Part shown: positions 12,571-23,347 of the stretch, in pieces
Layout: each line of letters starts with the position of its first letter
How positions within the stretch are numbered: position 1 is the first letter of the stretch
Source of the DNA: Malachius bipustulatus
Lineage: Eukaryota; Arthropoda; Insecta; Coleoptera; Melyridae
DNA length: 64,000 bases
Assembly (NCBI GenBank): GCA_910589415.1
Contig: OU342631.1
Coordinates: 9,734,001-9,798,000 of the forward strand
Direction of reading: 5' to 3'
Position numbers and translations under genes: made by a program
The notes under the pieces: generated by a model
Database searches by the model: none
What the model saw: the letters and a program-made list of their open reading frames with translations, nothing else
What the model was told of the DNA's origin: nothing

Positions 12571-12580
12571 AGTACCACAC
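12571..12580. repeat. 10-bp target-site duplication (right copy)
   Basis: AGTACCACAC here matches 10649-10658 exactly and directly follows the ATACCA tail of the retrotransposon, so the two copies bracket the insertion. Confidence 0.75.
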
Positions 12581-12669
12581 TTACTCAGCAGATGGCGTTA
12601 CTGTTCCAGGTTAGTTTATTTACTCTAATGAAGTTCATTATTATGTAAGTCAAGCTTTTATTTATTCCG

Positions 12670-12875
12670 CCCTATTATGGAGAAAGGCAGTAACTGATAA
12701 TTATTAATTGTAAGCAATAACTTCTAAGCAGTAAGTTTAGGTTTTAATAACATACAGGATGGTTTACTCTCTTTATGTGTTTAATTAAGATATATAATAA
12801 CCTCGCCGATACAGTAATAGCACAAGAAAATCTATTTCGTATTTTTTGTAGTTACTGCCTTTCTCCATAGTTGGG
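12670..12875. mobile_element. Short MITE, about 206 bp
   Basis: TATGGAGAAAGGCAGTAACT at 12676-12695 is exactly inverted at 12850-12869, and flanking CCC/GGG bases extend the match to about 26 bp with mismatches. The interior is A+T rich and non-coding. Size and TIRs fit a MITE; no clear target duplication was seen. Confidence 0.75.
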
Positions 12876-15800
12876 CAGTGTGTTCTGTAGATCACTGATT
12901 TGAGTAAACAAAAAAATGGAAAAGAAAACTATATTTTTTTTACTTCTTGTATCTCGGCAGCTTATTCAGAATGCACCAAAGAATCAAATCTTTAATTTTT
13001 CGACACATATTTTGAATCACTCTCTATGATGGCAGGAATGGGCAGGAAAAAAAGCTGAATGGGCTCAAATGCCAACATTCTTGTTACTGTTAGGAGAAAC
13101 TAATTAAAAGTTAAAAAGGTATATCGAAATGGGCTCACTTCTTCACGTCCAATAAGTTATTTGAAACGATCGTGTCTTTTACAGGGTGAAGATCTCGACT
13201 CCATTTTTTTTATGGTAATATAAATGCACCTTCGTGAGAAACTAAGTGCAAGTTTTATAAGATAAATTGCACTCCGAGTTACTTTATCTCAGAAATACAT
13301 TTTTATATTTTATACCTGCTTCAATTTACAGATGGTAGAATATTCACATGACCAAGTCCTATTTCACAATGAGACGTATGGAAATTTATGCAAAATACTA
13401 TGGCAGCTTAACATCATATCATGCGACATGATTTGTTAAACACGTTTGCTGAATATGACCGTAGAAGCCTCACATTGTTTCATAATATGAAAATTTTTCT
13501 AATAATAAGTATATTTAATGATGATAAAAGTCGACTTTATCAAATTAATAAGTTTGTCAGCGATCCTGAATTAAAACGTTTCTTGTAGACTACATCTTGG
13601 TTATAACTATCATGTGTAATAGTGCCGGTCAATGTCATGTTGATGTAAACATAATGCCGTTTGACCGACATCGGCTTCACTGTGAAGTATAACATTATTC
13701 ATCCTGAGAGGTTACCTAATCGAAGAAAATGCCGATAGTTGAAACAACATAGCATAAAAAAGGCTTTTGCTAATATAACTTCAAATAAAATGAGTGAGAA
13801 ATTTTTTTGCTATGACAATAATGTAAAGTTAAATTTTATGATAATTTTTAGCACTCGCTACTAATGCAACATCCAATTATATTAGAAATGCGAGTTAGTA
13901 TTTCATGAATATAACATCGAACGGCGTAAATTAAACTGGCCGTTAGGCGGGTGCAACGCAAGAAGACAAAATTGGCCGAATTTAATATATAGGGAAGTCT
14001 TTATTGGAGTTTTTGCTGACGCGGCGTATTTTCCAATAAACTCACATTATACAGAGTTGCGTGAAGAAGCAATTTAGAAGTTGAACGCGACAAAATGGGA
14101 ATCGAATGGTGTTCCGATATGACAACGCTGGGAAAGTTTCCTCGCCTCCGGCGAACTTATATATAGAGAATTCAGTTATCGTCTTGTATATTGCACCCTG
14201 AAAAACTTCTGGTAGGTACAATTCTAATCGAAAGGCGTCCCCATAACTTCGACAAATAATACAACTTCACATGTTGTTGCACGAGACGGAAACTCTCACA
14301 AGTGAGCAGTTTCTTGCTGCACTAACTTTGCACCCGACATCGTTGTTGGCTCTTGCTGCCTTAAATTTTTTACCTCCACGAACGAAACTTCGGCCATGCC
14401 AACTTTCAAATTGGATATTCAACAGAACTTCGCTCAGACACACGTGATATTGATATTGAATACTAAAAAAGCATTTTTGTGAAATACTTCGGACAGATAT
14501 TGGTCCCCCATGGTGAACACTGTAAGAAGTACCTTACTTTTTACTTATATCATCAAAATAATTGGTTATATTTTGATCAGTAGGTATACAATGCACAAAG
14601 AAGTTTGTATGCGCCACAAGTTTTACAAATTTCAATCAAAGATTCATTATGAAAAGAACCGCTAATAAAAAGATTTCGAAAAAAAACTTTCATGAAGGAA
14701 AGCTGCAGCTTTAAGCTGCTCAAGGTAATAATTAAGGCTTTGTGGAGCGCCTCAACCGTAAATCACTTGCTAATACCTTAAATAGTACGACTACTTTTCA
14801 TCCCGTCTGCATAATAACTGGTAACTGGTAATGGAGTAACTTCATTTTCTTTTCATGTCCTCAATTAATATTTTCTAATAACCGCTGTTAAAAGACCGTT
14901 AAATAGTAATTTCTAGAAACTAGCGAGAGTTCTATGGACTTATTCGAGTTTCTGAAATTGCATCAACCAATTCATAACAAACATTAAAGGATCTTAACTA
15001 TTTTATATGAGTTATTTCACCATATTCTCGTTACTTCAAAGATAACGAGATTTAAGTAGTTGTTGCACATTCCTTCTCTCGAACTGCAATGCTTTTTCCG
15101 CTCCGGTCCTTTGGCCCTACTTATCGCTAACTTAACGTTCCATTCATGATTTAATTATTTAAATGTGCAAATTTTTACATAAAACTAAAAGTGATTTTTA
15201 TTTCATCAATTGGGGATTTTGATCATTAATCATTATTTAATGCAATTATAGTTTTAAATGCAAATAACAAATAACACATTCCTTGATATTTTATTCAACG
15301 ATTCGTCAATCCACACCTACTTCTTTTGTGATTCATGATTTATAACGATGTGCTAACGCTGGGGTAATTTGTTTGCAACTATAAACGAATGAACTATTGA
15401 TTGGTTTTCCTCATCGGTGACGGTTCAAGTGATTTCATTGATAGTGTCTATAGCGAATTTTACTCATCCCAATTTCAACGCCGCTGTGCCAAACGTGTGT
15501 TTTTATGTATGACAATTTCTCCTTAATTACTACCGAAATAGTTATTAGTTGGGATACACTAAGGGTTGTCGGTCACGTTCAAGGTCTGGGCTAATTAAAA
15601 CAGTATGATCATGTGTACTGACTTATATTTCGGGGATTTTTGTCTCCTTCTTCAGAGTCTGAAAATTATCTCAATGAACAATAGTTAACATTAATTCTAG
15701 TGAGAAACCTACCGTACTAATCTACGTTTAGACTGCATAACAGAGAATTCACAGTTGTTATTCCGAAGCATTAGCACGTGTTTCAATTGGGGCTGACATG

Positions 15801-18800
15801 GTCAAGGTAATCAACACATTTTATGTATGTATATGGGGTACAGGGCTAATGATAAAGCTACCTGAACTGTAAACGATATTTTGTTTTCATGTAATGTCAC
15901 AATCTTTGAACGATGAAGTTATGTTCGTAAGCCCGAGCGTTATTTCAAACTTATAAACGTATTTGATCATTTTTGACAATTTATAATTGATTTGTACACT
16001 ATGGTATGACTGACTGACCTCATTTTGTGTTTCATATTTGCTGCACTCTTAAATTATTTATTTATTTACTTACAACCAACCTATTCATTTATTTATTTAT
16101 ATACGCTGTCTGGTATTGAAAGGTGGTATTTTTGTGTCTTTCATTTATTTACAGGATGTAGGAGTCCCTGAAATAGAAAAATAAAATTTCTTAATAGAAC
16201 AGATTTTTTATTAATTTCAATTTTACACCAAAAAAAAGGTGATTATTTTATGTGATATGTCATTTGTATTCAACTTGTGAACGCAGTCAGAGTTTTCTTT
16301 GCAAGGGTTGTTTCTATGATTAATTGCACCGAATCCAGCATTTGGGAGAGGGTTAGAATGAATAGAATAATTGATTTCATTTCATAAGGTGAAATTTTTA
16401 TATGCCACCTTTCCCCCAATAATTGGCTACCTCAAGTATTTTCGTGGAAGGTCCACAGGGATTAAAGACTAGCCACAGGTAAAATCAAAATTCAAAGGCG
16501 TTAGAATCACACCGGTGATTTTGTTTTTAAGACTTCAGGGCCGGATAACCTCAAATTGAAAGTTAGAAATTAGGGCGAGAATTCAATAGAGACATTAATG
16601 ACAGACAAGTTGACATTTCAGACGTCAGACGTTCGATTTGGGACATTTTGTTCCGGGGCTGCATTACAGGTCCCGTGACGCAGGACCATCCTGCTCTAGT
16701 GTAGGTTAGATAGGGCGTTGCACTATTAAGCTATTAGCTATTAAGGACATTATAATCATCTCCCAATTTAATGGTATTTATTAATCGTATCGTAAGTTGT
16801 AAAAGGTAAAAGACGCCACATGATGGTTTTGCCCTATTATAATACAGACGAAGCCATCGCAGCTGTATGTGTTTGTAATTATTCCGGTACATAGAGGAAA
16901 GCACATGACTTCCGCGGTCCCGTTTAATGTTCGCCCATGCATGCCGAGAAGAATTTACAAGAGACATTTTGGCAAAGTGGAGCCATTATAGTGCCAAATA
17001 GTCCTCAAGAGGTACGGCATGCATCCACTAACTCCTCCTTTATCGCTGTGTATATTTGAATATATTATCCGGATTAATATTGTAAATGAAGTTCGTAAAC
17101 GAAATGAATCGTTCTATTATTATTCCCAACGATTATCCGAGGTTAGGACTAATAAACGTGATGTAAAGTGGGTTTCATTAAACTTATAGTCGATCCGGAG
17201 ACTTAAGATTGACCCGTTTTTAGTGGACTGGGGTAACTATGAAGACTTGATTGCATTTCGTCGTCACTAGATGAATACTTTGTATATACAGTATACACCA
17301 GCGGATACAGCGAGAGTTTTAAAAGATTGCACATTTGAACGTTATACTTACACAGACATTTTTTGATAGTGTCAAATATCTGCAGCTTATTTTTCTCGGG
17401 GGTAATACCACGAGAGCTTAAATTTACCCGGATATTTTTATGCAGTTGGTCTCGAAGACTTACTTGCATTAAATTGCCTACATGCAAGTAAGTATGAGAA
17501 AACAACCGCATATAAAAATATCCCGGAAAATCGTAAGGTTGAGTGGTATTTATTGAGACAATTCCATCGAATTGTACTAAACGTTATTTTTAACAGTGAA
17601 CAAATTTCAAAAAGGCCTTTTAAAAAAACAAATATTGTTATTAAAAACTCAATTTTTGTATTTTATGTTAATATTTCTTATAAAAATCAAATGGCAAACG
17701 GTAGGTAGATATATCAGCACTTCTGCTGGAATTCCGCTTCTGATGAGAAGCGAATTAGCTTCTTGACTGTCGTTCGAAAGTACCCGAGTTCAAACCCCGG
17801 CAAGACCGAGAAACTTTTTTCTTCCATATAAAATATTTCCAAACAATAAAATAAATTGTGACATTTAGTAATAGGGTGCCAAGGAATCGAGCCATTGTCA
17901 TAGAAACATATGAACAAGCAGAATTATCGATAAGTTCATCCACTTGCATTCTGTCTTCCTTCCTCGATACAAAATATCCGATAGCAAACAGCGTTATTTG
18001 GGAAATCAAATGGATGTAATAACGTATGAGTGGAATTGTCGGTGAAAATTACCTTTTAATCAAGCTTTATTAAGGTAAAGATATAACGTACAAAGTCTGT
18101 GAAATAATTTCGTTTCTAGGGAAATTAGTTGGAACAATTTGGAATAATTAGAACTATACTTTTTAATTAATTTTACGAGAAATGAGAGACGTCCCCAATA
18201 GTACTTGTTCAGAACCTTTTTTAACTCTGGTTTAATTAAATCTTTGTCGTTAGCATTCTTTGATTTAATGGAACACATTGTTAGTTTTTCAATAATAGCA
18301 GACGACTTTGTTAACATGATAAAAGCCGACATTTGCATCTTTTATTTTTATTTAATTTTCTACCAGTTTGATCACATCACATCACATCATAGACGAACAT
18401 AAATTGTATAGAGACAAAGTATTTCTGTAATAATTATTACTGTGACTTTTGGAGTATTGTTTCGAATACATGCAGAGGAGGAAGAGGTTAACTTGTTACT
18501 CTCTTCCTCTCGATACTCTCTTCCTAGAAAATTTAGTTCAGTTTTCCAAAAGCAACGTTTTGTAGGAGTGCTTTATATTATTTGTTAGTTTTTGTATATG
18601 TATGAATCTCTCAATTGGATCAGTATTTACCAACACGACAAGTTAAAATTTCAAGCAATATCTGTGATGTATGTGTGTCCATAGCGTGGCTATATGTACA
18701 GGAGATCGATACTTCGTTTATTCAAGCATATCTCTTGTTGTATTTCCCTGGGTGCTCTTCAGTTTAAGTTGAAAATCCATTCTTTCACATTGATTCAATA

Positions 18801-19508
18801 TTTTGCGACTTCATGTTGATTTGTGCATTATTTACGAGGGGAGAAGAAAAATATAAACTAGAAGAATCGAGTTAACATGATGAAAGAACAACTCTGAAAC
18901 ACCATTCTTCTTATAATAATATTTTGGTTAAATTTCTGAGCTTGAAACAACTGGTATGAACTTGTAAAATGAATAACAATATCTTTTTCCTACGACCACT
19001 ATACAAAACACTACTTTGCGCATCGTTTTTTGTGCGCAAACTAGCAGATTTCTCACGTATCCAAAACTGTGCGACAAAGTGACATAACGCATAGCCAAAA
19101 ATCGTTTCCGTACAGTTTTAATGTAAACAATAGTGATGGGCGGTAACTGAGAACTCAACTGTTACTTATTGTTAATGGAATAACTATTCATTTAAAGCTT
19201 CACGGTAATAAAATAAACACAAATGGGATAACATAGAACCCGACAAGACTATAAAATATATTTCATTATTCTCTTGTGGCAGCATTGGTAGCGTTCAAAT
19301 CAAATTCACGAACGTGAAAATAACTCGCACACCTCTACTAACTTCAATCGACGACGCACAGCGCCTGCGTTGTGTGGAAGTTGCATATCAATGATATACT
19401 AACCTCTCTTAAACCACATCTCCACGCTCACGTCACTTATTTTTAGTTTATACGGAGTCTAATAATAAATAATAATAATATTGTCGGTAGAATTCAATGA
19501 TTTAACAG
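12876..19508. other. Non-coding stretch, no gene recognised
   Basis: About 6.6 kb of A+T-rich sequence without recognisable coding domains. Short open frames such as 16734-16967 and 17203-17511 have no domain. A tRNA-like B box (GTTCAAACCCC) occurs near 17790 without a credible cloverleaf. A more complex, less A+T-rich patch at 16600-16950 could be conserved non-coding DNA, but this is only an impression from composition. Confidence 0.55.
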
Positions 19509-20263
19509 TATACCGTGTGTCCCCGGATAGGTGAAACGACTCTTATAAAAGACAAAAATTTTTTGATTTTAATTTTAATTTTTTGGGGTTCAGCCCTGCT
19601 TGGCTAAAGAATAATTTCTAACAAAATTTTAGTTTTGAAAAATCAAGCATGCGTTGGAAATTTCCAAGAAACCGGTTTTTCTGTTGAGTAAAGTGCCTTC
19701 TATGTGGCAAATACGACAAAATGTTATTTGAAAAAGTTGTTCAGAATCAACATTTAGGTCCGTATACCAAATTTCAAAAATCATAGGCCAACTTTGATCT
19801 TTTACATTTACTTTTATGTTTATTTCACAAATCAAAGAATTTCATTTGTAACAAAGACTGATATTGACAAATTGCTATTGCTATGGGTACAATTTGGTTT
19901 TTCCATGACAGTCATTGTTACAAATTATGAAATTCTTTGATTTGTGAAATAAAACATAAAAATAAACTAAAAAAATAAAAGTTGACCTATGATTTTGAAA
20001 TTTGGTATAGGGACTTAAATGTTGATTCTGAACAACTTTTCCAAATGACATTTTGTCGTATTTGCCACATAAAAGACACTTTACTCAACAGAAAAACCGG
20101 TTTCTTGGAAATTTTCAAGGCATGCTTGAATTTTCAAAACTAAAATTTTGTTAGAAATTATTATTTCGCCAAGCAGGGCCGAACCCCAAAAAATTAAAAT
20201 TGAAATCAAAAACTTTTTGTCTTTTATTAGAGTCGTTTCACCTATCCGGGGACACACGGTATA
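19509..20263. mobile_element. Palindromic MITE with about 350-bp arms
   Basis: The element starts TATACCGTGTGTCCCCGGAT at 19509 and ends with its inverse at 20263. Arms 19509-19860 and 19909-20263 are nearly identical in inverted orientation and separated by only about 48 bp. Shared blocks include AGGTGAAACGACTCT, AGAAACCGGTTTTTCTGTTG, CGACAAAATG and AACATTTA. TATA at both ends would fit insertion at TA. There is no ORF of its own. If transcribed across, it would fold into a long, almost continuous hairpin. Confidence 0.9.
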
Positions 20264-20352
20264 ATAGTAATATTAAAAAGTCATTGGTAGAATTGAAAAT
20301 AATACCTACCTAGGTAGTCTGAAAAAATAAACTTTAGGTACCTATCATTATA

Positions 20353-20565
20353 ATGGATTGTGATTCCTCTGAATCTGAAGCAGAAAATACACCACCTGCT
20401 GAAGTCAGAAAACAAGCAGATTTGTGTTCTTTGAATTTGATACCTGTAGTTTCGAGAAAAAAATACGAATCTGCTTATAAACATTTCATAAATTGGAGAA
20501 AAGGTCATAAAAGCAGAACATTGTCAGAAAAAATAATTAATGTGTTAAATTTGGTAAATAATTAA
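20353..20565 (+). CDS. Short ORF resembling the N-terminus of a Crypton-like tyrosine recombinase
   Basis: A 70-codon ORF begins MDCDSSESEAENTPPAE and continues with SRKKYESAYKHFINWRKG. An acidic start followed by a (S/K)KKYE.AY..F..W segment is the pattern I associate with the N-terminal, SAM-like DNA-binding part of insect Crypton-type tyrosine-recombinase proteins; this comes from memory, not a search. The catalytic domain (R..H-x-x-R..Y) is absent. The frame ends within 213 bp, so this is a fragment or an internally deleted, non-autonomous copy. It lies about 90 bp to the right of the palindromic MITE, and a hairpin follows at 20609-20660. A chance ORF cannot be excluded. Confidence 0.4.
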   Translation: MDCDSSESEAENTPPAEVRKQADLCSLNLIPVVSRKKYESAYKHFINWRKGHKSRTLSEKIINVLNLVNN

Positions 20566-20608
20566 TCTGTTAAATTGTGGTCGTAGGAAAAGTACTGTGT
20601 GTATCACG

Positions 20609-20662
20609 TGCGGAAAAGAAATTTCACACTCGTGAGAAATTTTCTCTTTTCCGCACTTGTTT
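20609..20662. repeat. Small inverted repeat (hairpin)
   Basis: GTGCGGAAAAGAAATTTC and its near inverse GAAATTTTCTCTTTTCCGCAC flank a short loop containing ACACTCGT. It may be a terminal hairpin of the mobile element whose ORF fragment lies just upstream. Confidence 0.6.
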
Positions 20663-21229
20663 CACAATATACTATTTTACAACATGTTTCTTACTGTTCT
20701 TGATGTTATCTATTATAGTAAGGTATTTCTGGGACAATCACTTCTGTTATGACCCATCTCAGAACATGTAAAACATCTAATCGCTACCTTAGCTCCAATT
20801 ACTCCCATCCGTCTGCTTCTTGATACCCCTGAAGAGTGTTTTCGCATCTCGACCTTGTTTTACACGGCAAATTTCCAAATTCGTCACTAATGTTACCAAA
20901 TTTCTCTTTTACAATTAAATTTTAATCTCATTTACATGCGCAGTTACTTTAAAAAGATTTACGGACAAGCATGCTATTCGTTACATAAAATCATGCTCTC
21001 CATAACTGGTTGCGTCAAGTTGCGTCTAAATTCAAAACTCCCCCGGCTAAATTTGATCGATTTTTTCATCAAGCTCCTTAATACCTCCTTCAAGATTTCC
21101 TTCGTTAACATACAAAATGCCACCATTCTTACACATTTCCATTCCTGGATAAGAATATACACAAGTTCCAAAACGACTACTAGCCGGCTAAATAGAGCAT
21201 CGAAGTTGGGTAAAAAGCCCGGCCCAGCA
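20663..21229. other. Non-coding spacer
   Basis: No domain, RNA gene or repeat was recognised. The 99-codon open frame at 20936-21235 shows no recognisable motif. Confidence 0.5.
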
Positions 21230-21480
21230 TCTTAGGTGCTAATGCGCGTCTATGTATAAGCTTGTAGGGAAGACGGTTGCCGGCGGTCCGGCGGCAAGAA
21301 GAGCGGCGGCGGCGGCAGGAATGGGCCGTCATCTCTCGCTCCTAATGACTCGAGCCTCGCTAATGACTCGGGCCGAGCCAGCGCCATCTTGCTACTATCA
21401 CCCGTGCTCGGCAAACATTTCTTCAGGGGTGTGTGTGTGCGGAGGGATGTTTGTTTAGACTTACGACAACCTCGGGTGTG
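21230..21480. promoter_or_regulatory. GC- and CpG-rich island; possible promoter, 5' exon or enhancer
   Basis: This is a clear compositional exception in the window. It contains GGTTGCCGGCGGTCCGGCGG, a run of GGC triplets at about 21300-21317, two direct copies of CTAATGACTCG (about 21340 and 21359) and GCCATCTTG (a YY1/Pho-like core) near 21383, then a GT-rich stretch near 21428-21440. No convincing coding frame was found. Such islands in A+T-rich insect DNA often mark promoters or 5' exons. Whether it belongs to the neuroligin gene or to another unseen gene is unknown. Confidence 0.35.
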
Positions 21481-22083
21481 CTCGTAGGAGACGGGAAATA
21501 ATTTGAGTTTAAATCCAGATGTCCTCAAGAAGATATGTATGCATATACTATATATACATACTGTTCCACTGAGGCTTGGATATAGTTACAGGGAGAGACC
21601 CTTGCTCGGGATAACATATGGGAAAATCAAACAATCAACTATTAAGTCGGCAACCCCTAATCGCCCCGTTATTGTGGTTATATAAATCACTCCCGTTCTT
21701 CTAATTATATGTAAATTTGTAAACTGCATACAGGATGAGTCGTTTAGTCCTTAATCCTAAATAAATCCTAAATTGTTCATTTTCGAACTTTGTTGTTTCA
21801 CATAAAAAATTTTTACTTCGCAGGTTGGAGGTGTCTCTCTCTCTCTCTCTTAGACCGATCAACCGTATTTTCACCACCGCCGGCAAAATTTTTTAATGCA
21901 GTTTGCAAAAACTATTATTTAAGCAGCCATGATCTATCGTTTGTGTAAAAAATATAAGTTCGTTTTAATTGCGATGATCCAAAGTTAAGAGGGGGGCTGT
22001 GTTACGCCAGAACGAGAAAAATTGTAAAGTTATTATTTCAAAATCACATTAGTGTAATTTTTACATAAACGATACATTATTAG
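21481..22083. other. Non-coding spacer with a CT microsatellite
   Basis: The stretch contains a (CT)n tract at about 21832-21850. No gene was recognised. Confidence 0.55.
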
Positions 22084-22606
22084 AGAAAAATGGCAAGTAT
22101 ACTCAACGATTAATTAAAAATAAAAGAACGAAGGTAGGTCATTATGAGTAGAAGTATAAAGCACATAAAGTGCAATTACTAGCCTGTTAGATGGGGTCGG
22201 AGAATTCCTTCATCGCCGGTGGTGTCTAAAACTGTAATAAACTTTGAGTGAACTCACGGTTAGTTCTTAAGAATGACCGCTAGATGCCGCTCTACTTTAC
22301 ACCACACGGAGAACCGGGTCACTTGCCGCCTTAAGAGGCACCGGCGTCCACACATCCTTTAACATCCTTCAGATACTCCGGATGCAGCACACTGATGCGC
22401 TCCAACTTGTTCTGGTACTATGACTGACTCTGTTCTTGGATGTGTGGAAACTCTCTACGTTGGAGTTTCAGGCACTGCCATCATGACAACTGTTAGGGCG
22501 ATAGAGGAATTCTCCGACCCCATCTAACAGGCTAGTATTTGCACTTTATGTGCTTATACTCATTCGACCTACCTTCATTATTTTATTTATTAATTAATCG
22601 TTGAGT
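22084..22606. mobile_element. TIR element, 22/41-kb family, copy 1
   Basis: Bases 22101-22208 are matched in reverse complement by 22505-22606, about 90 percent by eye. Shared blocks include ACTCAACGATTAATTAA, GCACATAAAGTGCAA, TACTAGCCTGTTAGATGGGG and TCGGAGAATTCC. The left side extends to a possible terminus, AGAGAAAAATGGCAAG, which also ends the copy at 41 kb. The interior includes GACCGCTAGATG and ACTTTACACCACACGGAGA blocks found in the other copies. There is no coding capacity. Confidence 0.8.
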
Positions 22607-22611
22607 GGGGA

Positions 22612-22965
22612 CACCATTGGTGGTGTCTGAAACTGTAATAAACTTCGAGTGAGCATTATAGTTCTCTATAATGACCGCTAGATGTCGCTCTACTTTACAC
22701 CACACGGAGATCCGTGTAGCTGGCTTATTTAAGACAGCCAAACTTCCATTTATCCGACAGCATCCTCCAGATGCAGCACACTGACGAGCCCCAGTAAGGC
22801 GAACCACGTGTCTGTGCTTGTTCTGGTACTCTGGCTGGCTCTGCTGTTGGATGTGGAAGCTCTCTAGGATCTCTAGAAGATAAGGAGTTTCGGACACTGC
22901 CAGCATGACAACTGTTATGGGCGATGGAGGAATGACCTACCTTCGTTCTTTTATTTCTAATTGAA
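22612..22965. mobile_element. Partial second copy of the 22/41-kb TIR family, in tandem
   Basis: This stretch repeats the interior of the preceding element (GGTGGTGTCTGAAACTGTAA, GACCGCTAGATG, TTTACACCACACGGAGA, GGATGTGGAAGCTCTCTA, GCATGACAACTGTTATGGGC). It lacks the left arm and most of the right arm. It is closer to the 41-kb copy in places, for instance in the AAGACAGCCAAACTT segment. Confidence 0.75.
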
Positions 22966-23051
22966 ACATTATAGCCCCGAATATGTACATACATAGGTAA
23001 CTACTAGAACTAGAGGGTAATAAAAAATATTTATACATAATATTATGATTC

Positions 23052-23335
23052 TGTTATGTCCGTCAGAAGTGACCAATTAAATAATGATGGACTGATGAAT
23101 AACAGAACTATTTATTCCTTTACCAACTAATCTAATAAAAGTAACTTAAAAGCACTATTTAACTCTTTTGATAATAACCAACTAAATACAACAATACTAC
23201 TAATAATGATGTGAGATCGAAAGGCGTAACGTAATGTTCGTCTCCCCTTTTCACCATTCAACTCGTAACTTGTAACTGAAGAAGTTGCTACTCCCGCAGT
23301 GTTGCCAGCTTTTTCCTCTGGTGACATATATAACA
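23052..23335 (-). repeat. 3' LTR of the Mag-like Ty3/Gypsy element (284 bp)
   Basis: On the plus strand it begins TGTTATGTCCG and ends TATATAACA, giving TGTTA...TAACA termini. It is the same length as the copy at 27397-27680 and identical by eye. On the element's sense strand it is the downstream LTR and follows a purine-rich tract. Confidence 0.95.
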
Positions 23336-23346
23336 TTCTCCCCTCG
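23336..23346 (-). other. Polypurine tract of the LTR retrotransposon
   Basis: On the sense (minus) strand the sequence just before the 3' LTR is CGAGGGGAGAA, a purine run in the position expected for priming plus-strand DNA synthesis. Confidence 0.7.
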
Positions 23347-23347
23347 G

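Noticed and set aside
17732..17810. tRNA-like B box (GTTCAAACCCC) with a weak A-box-like sequence upstream
   Set aside because: No acceptor stem or cloverleaf could be drawn; at best a decayed SINE, not enough to annotate a tRNA.
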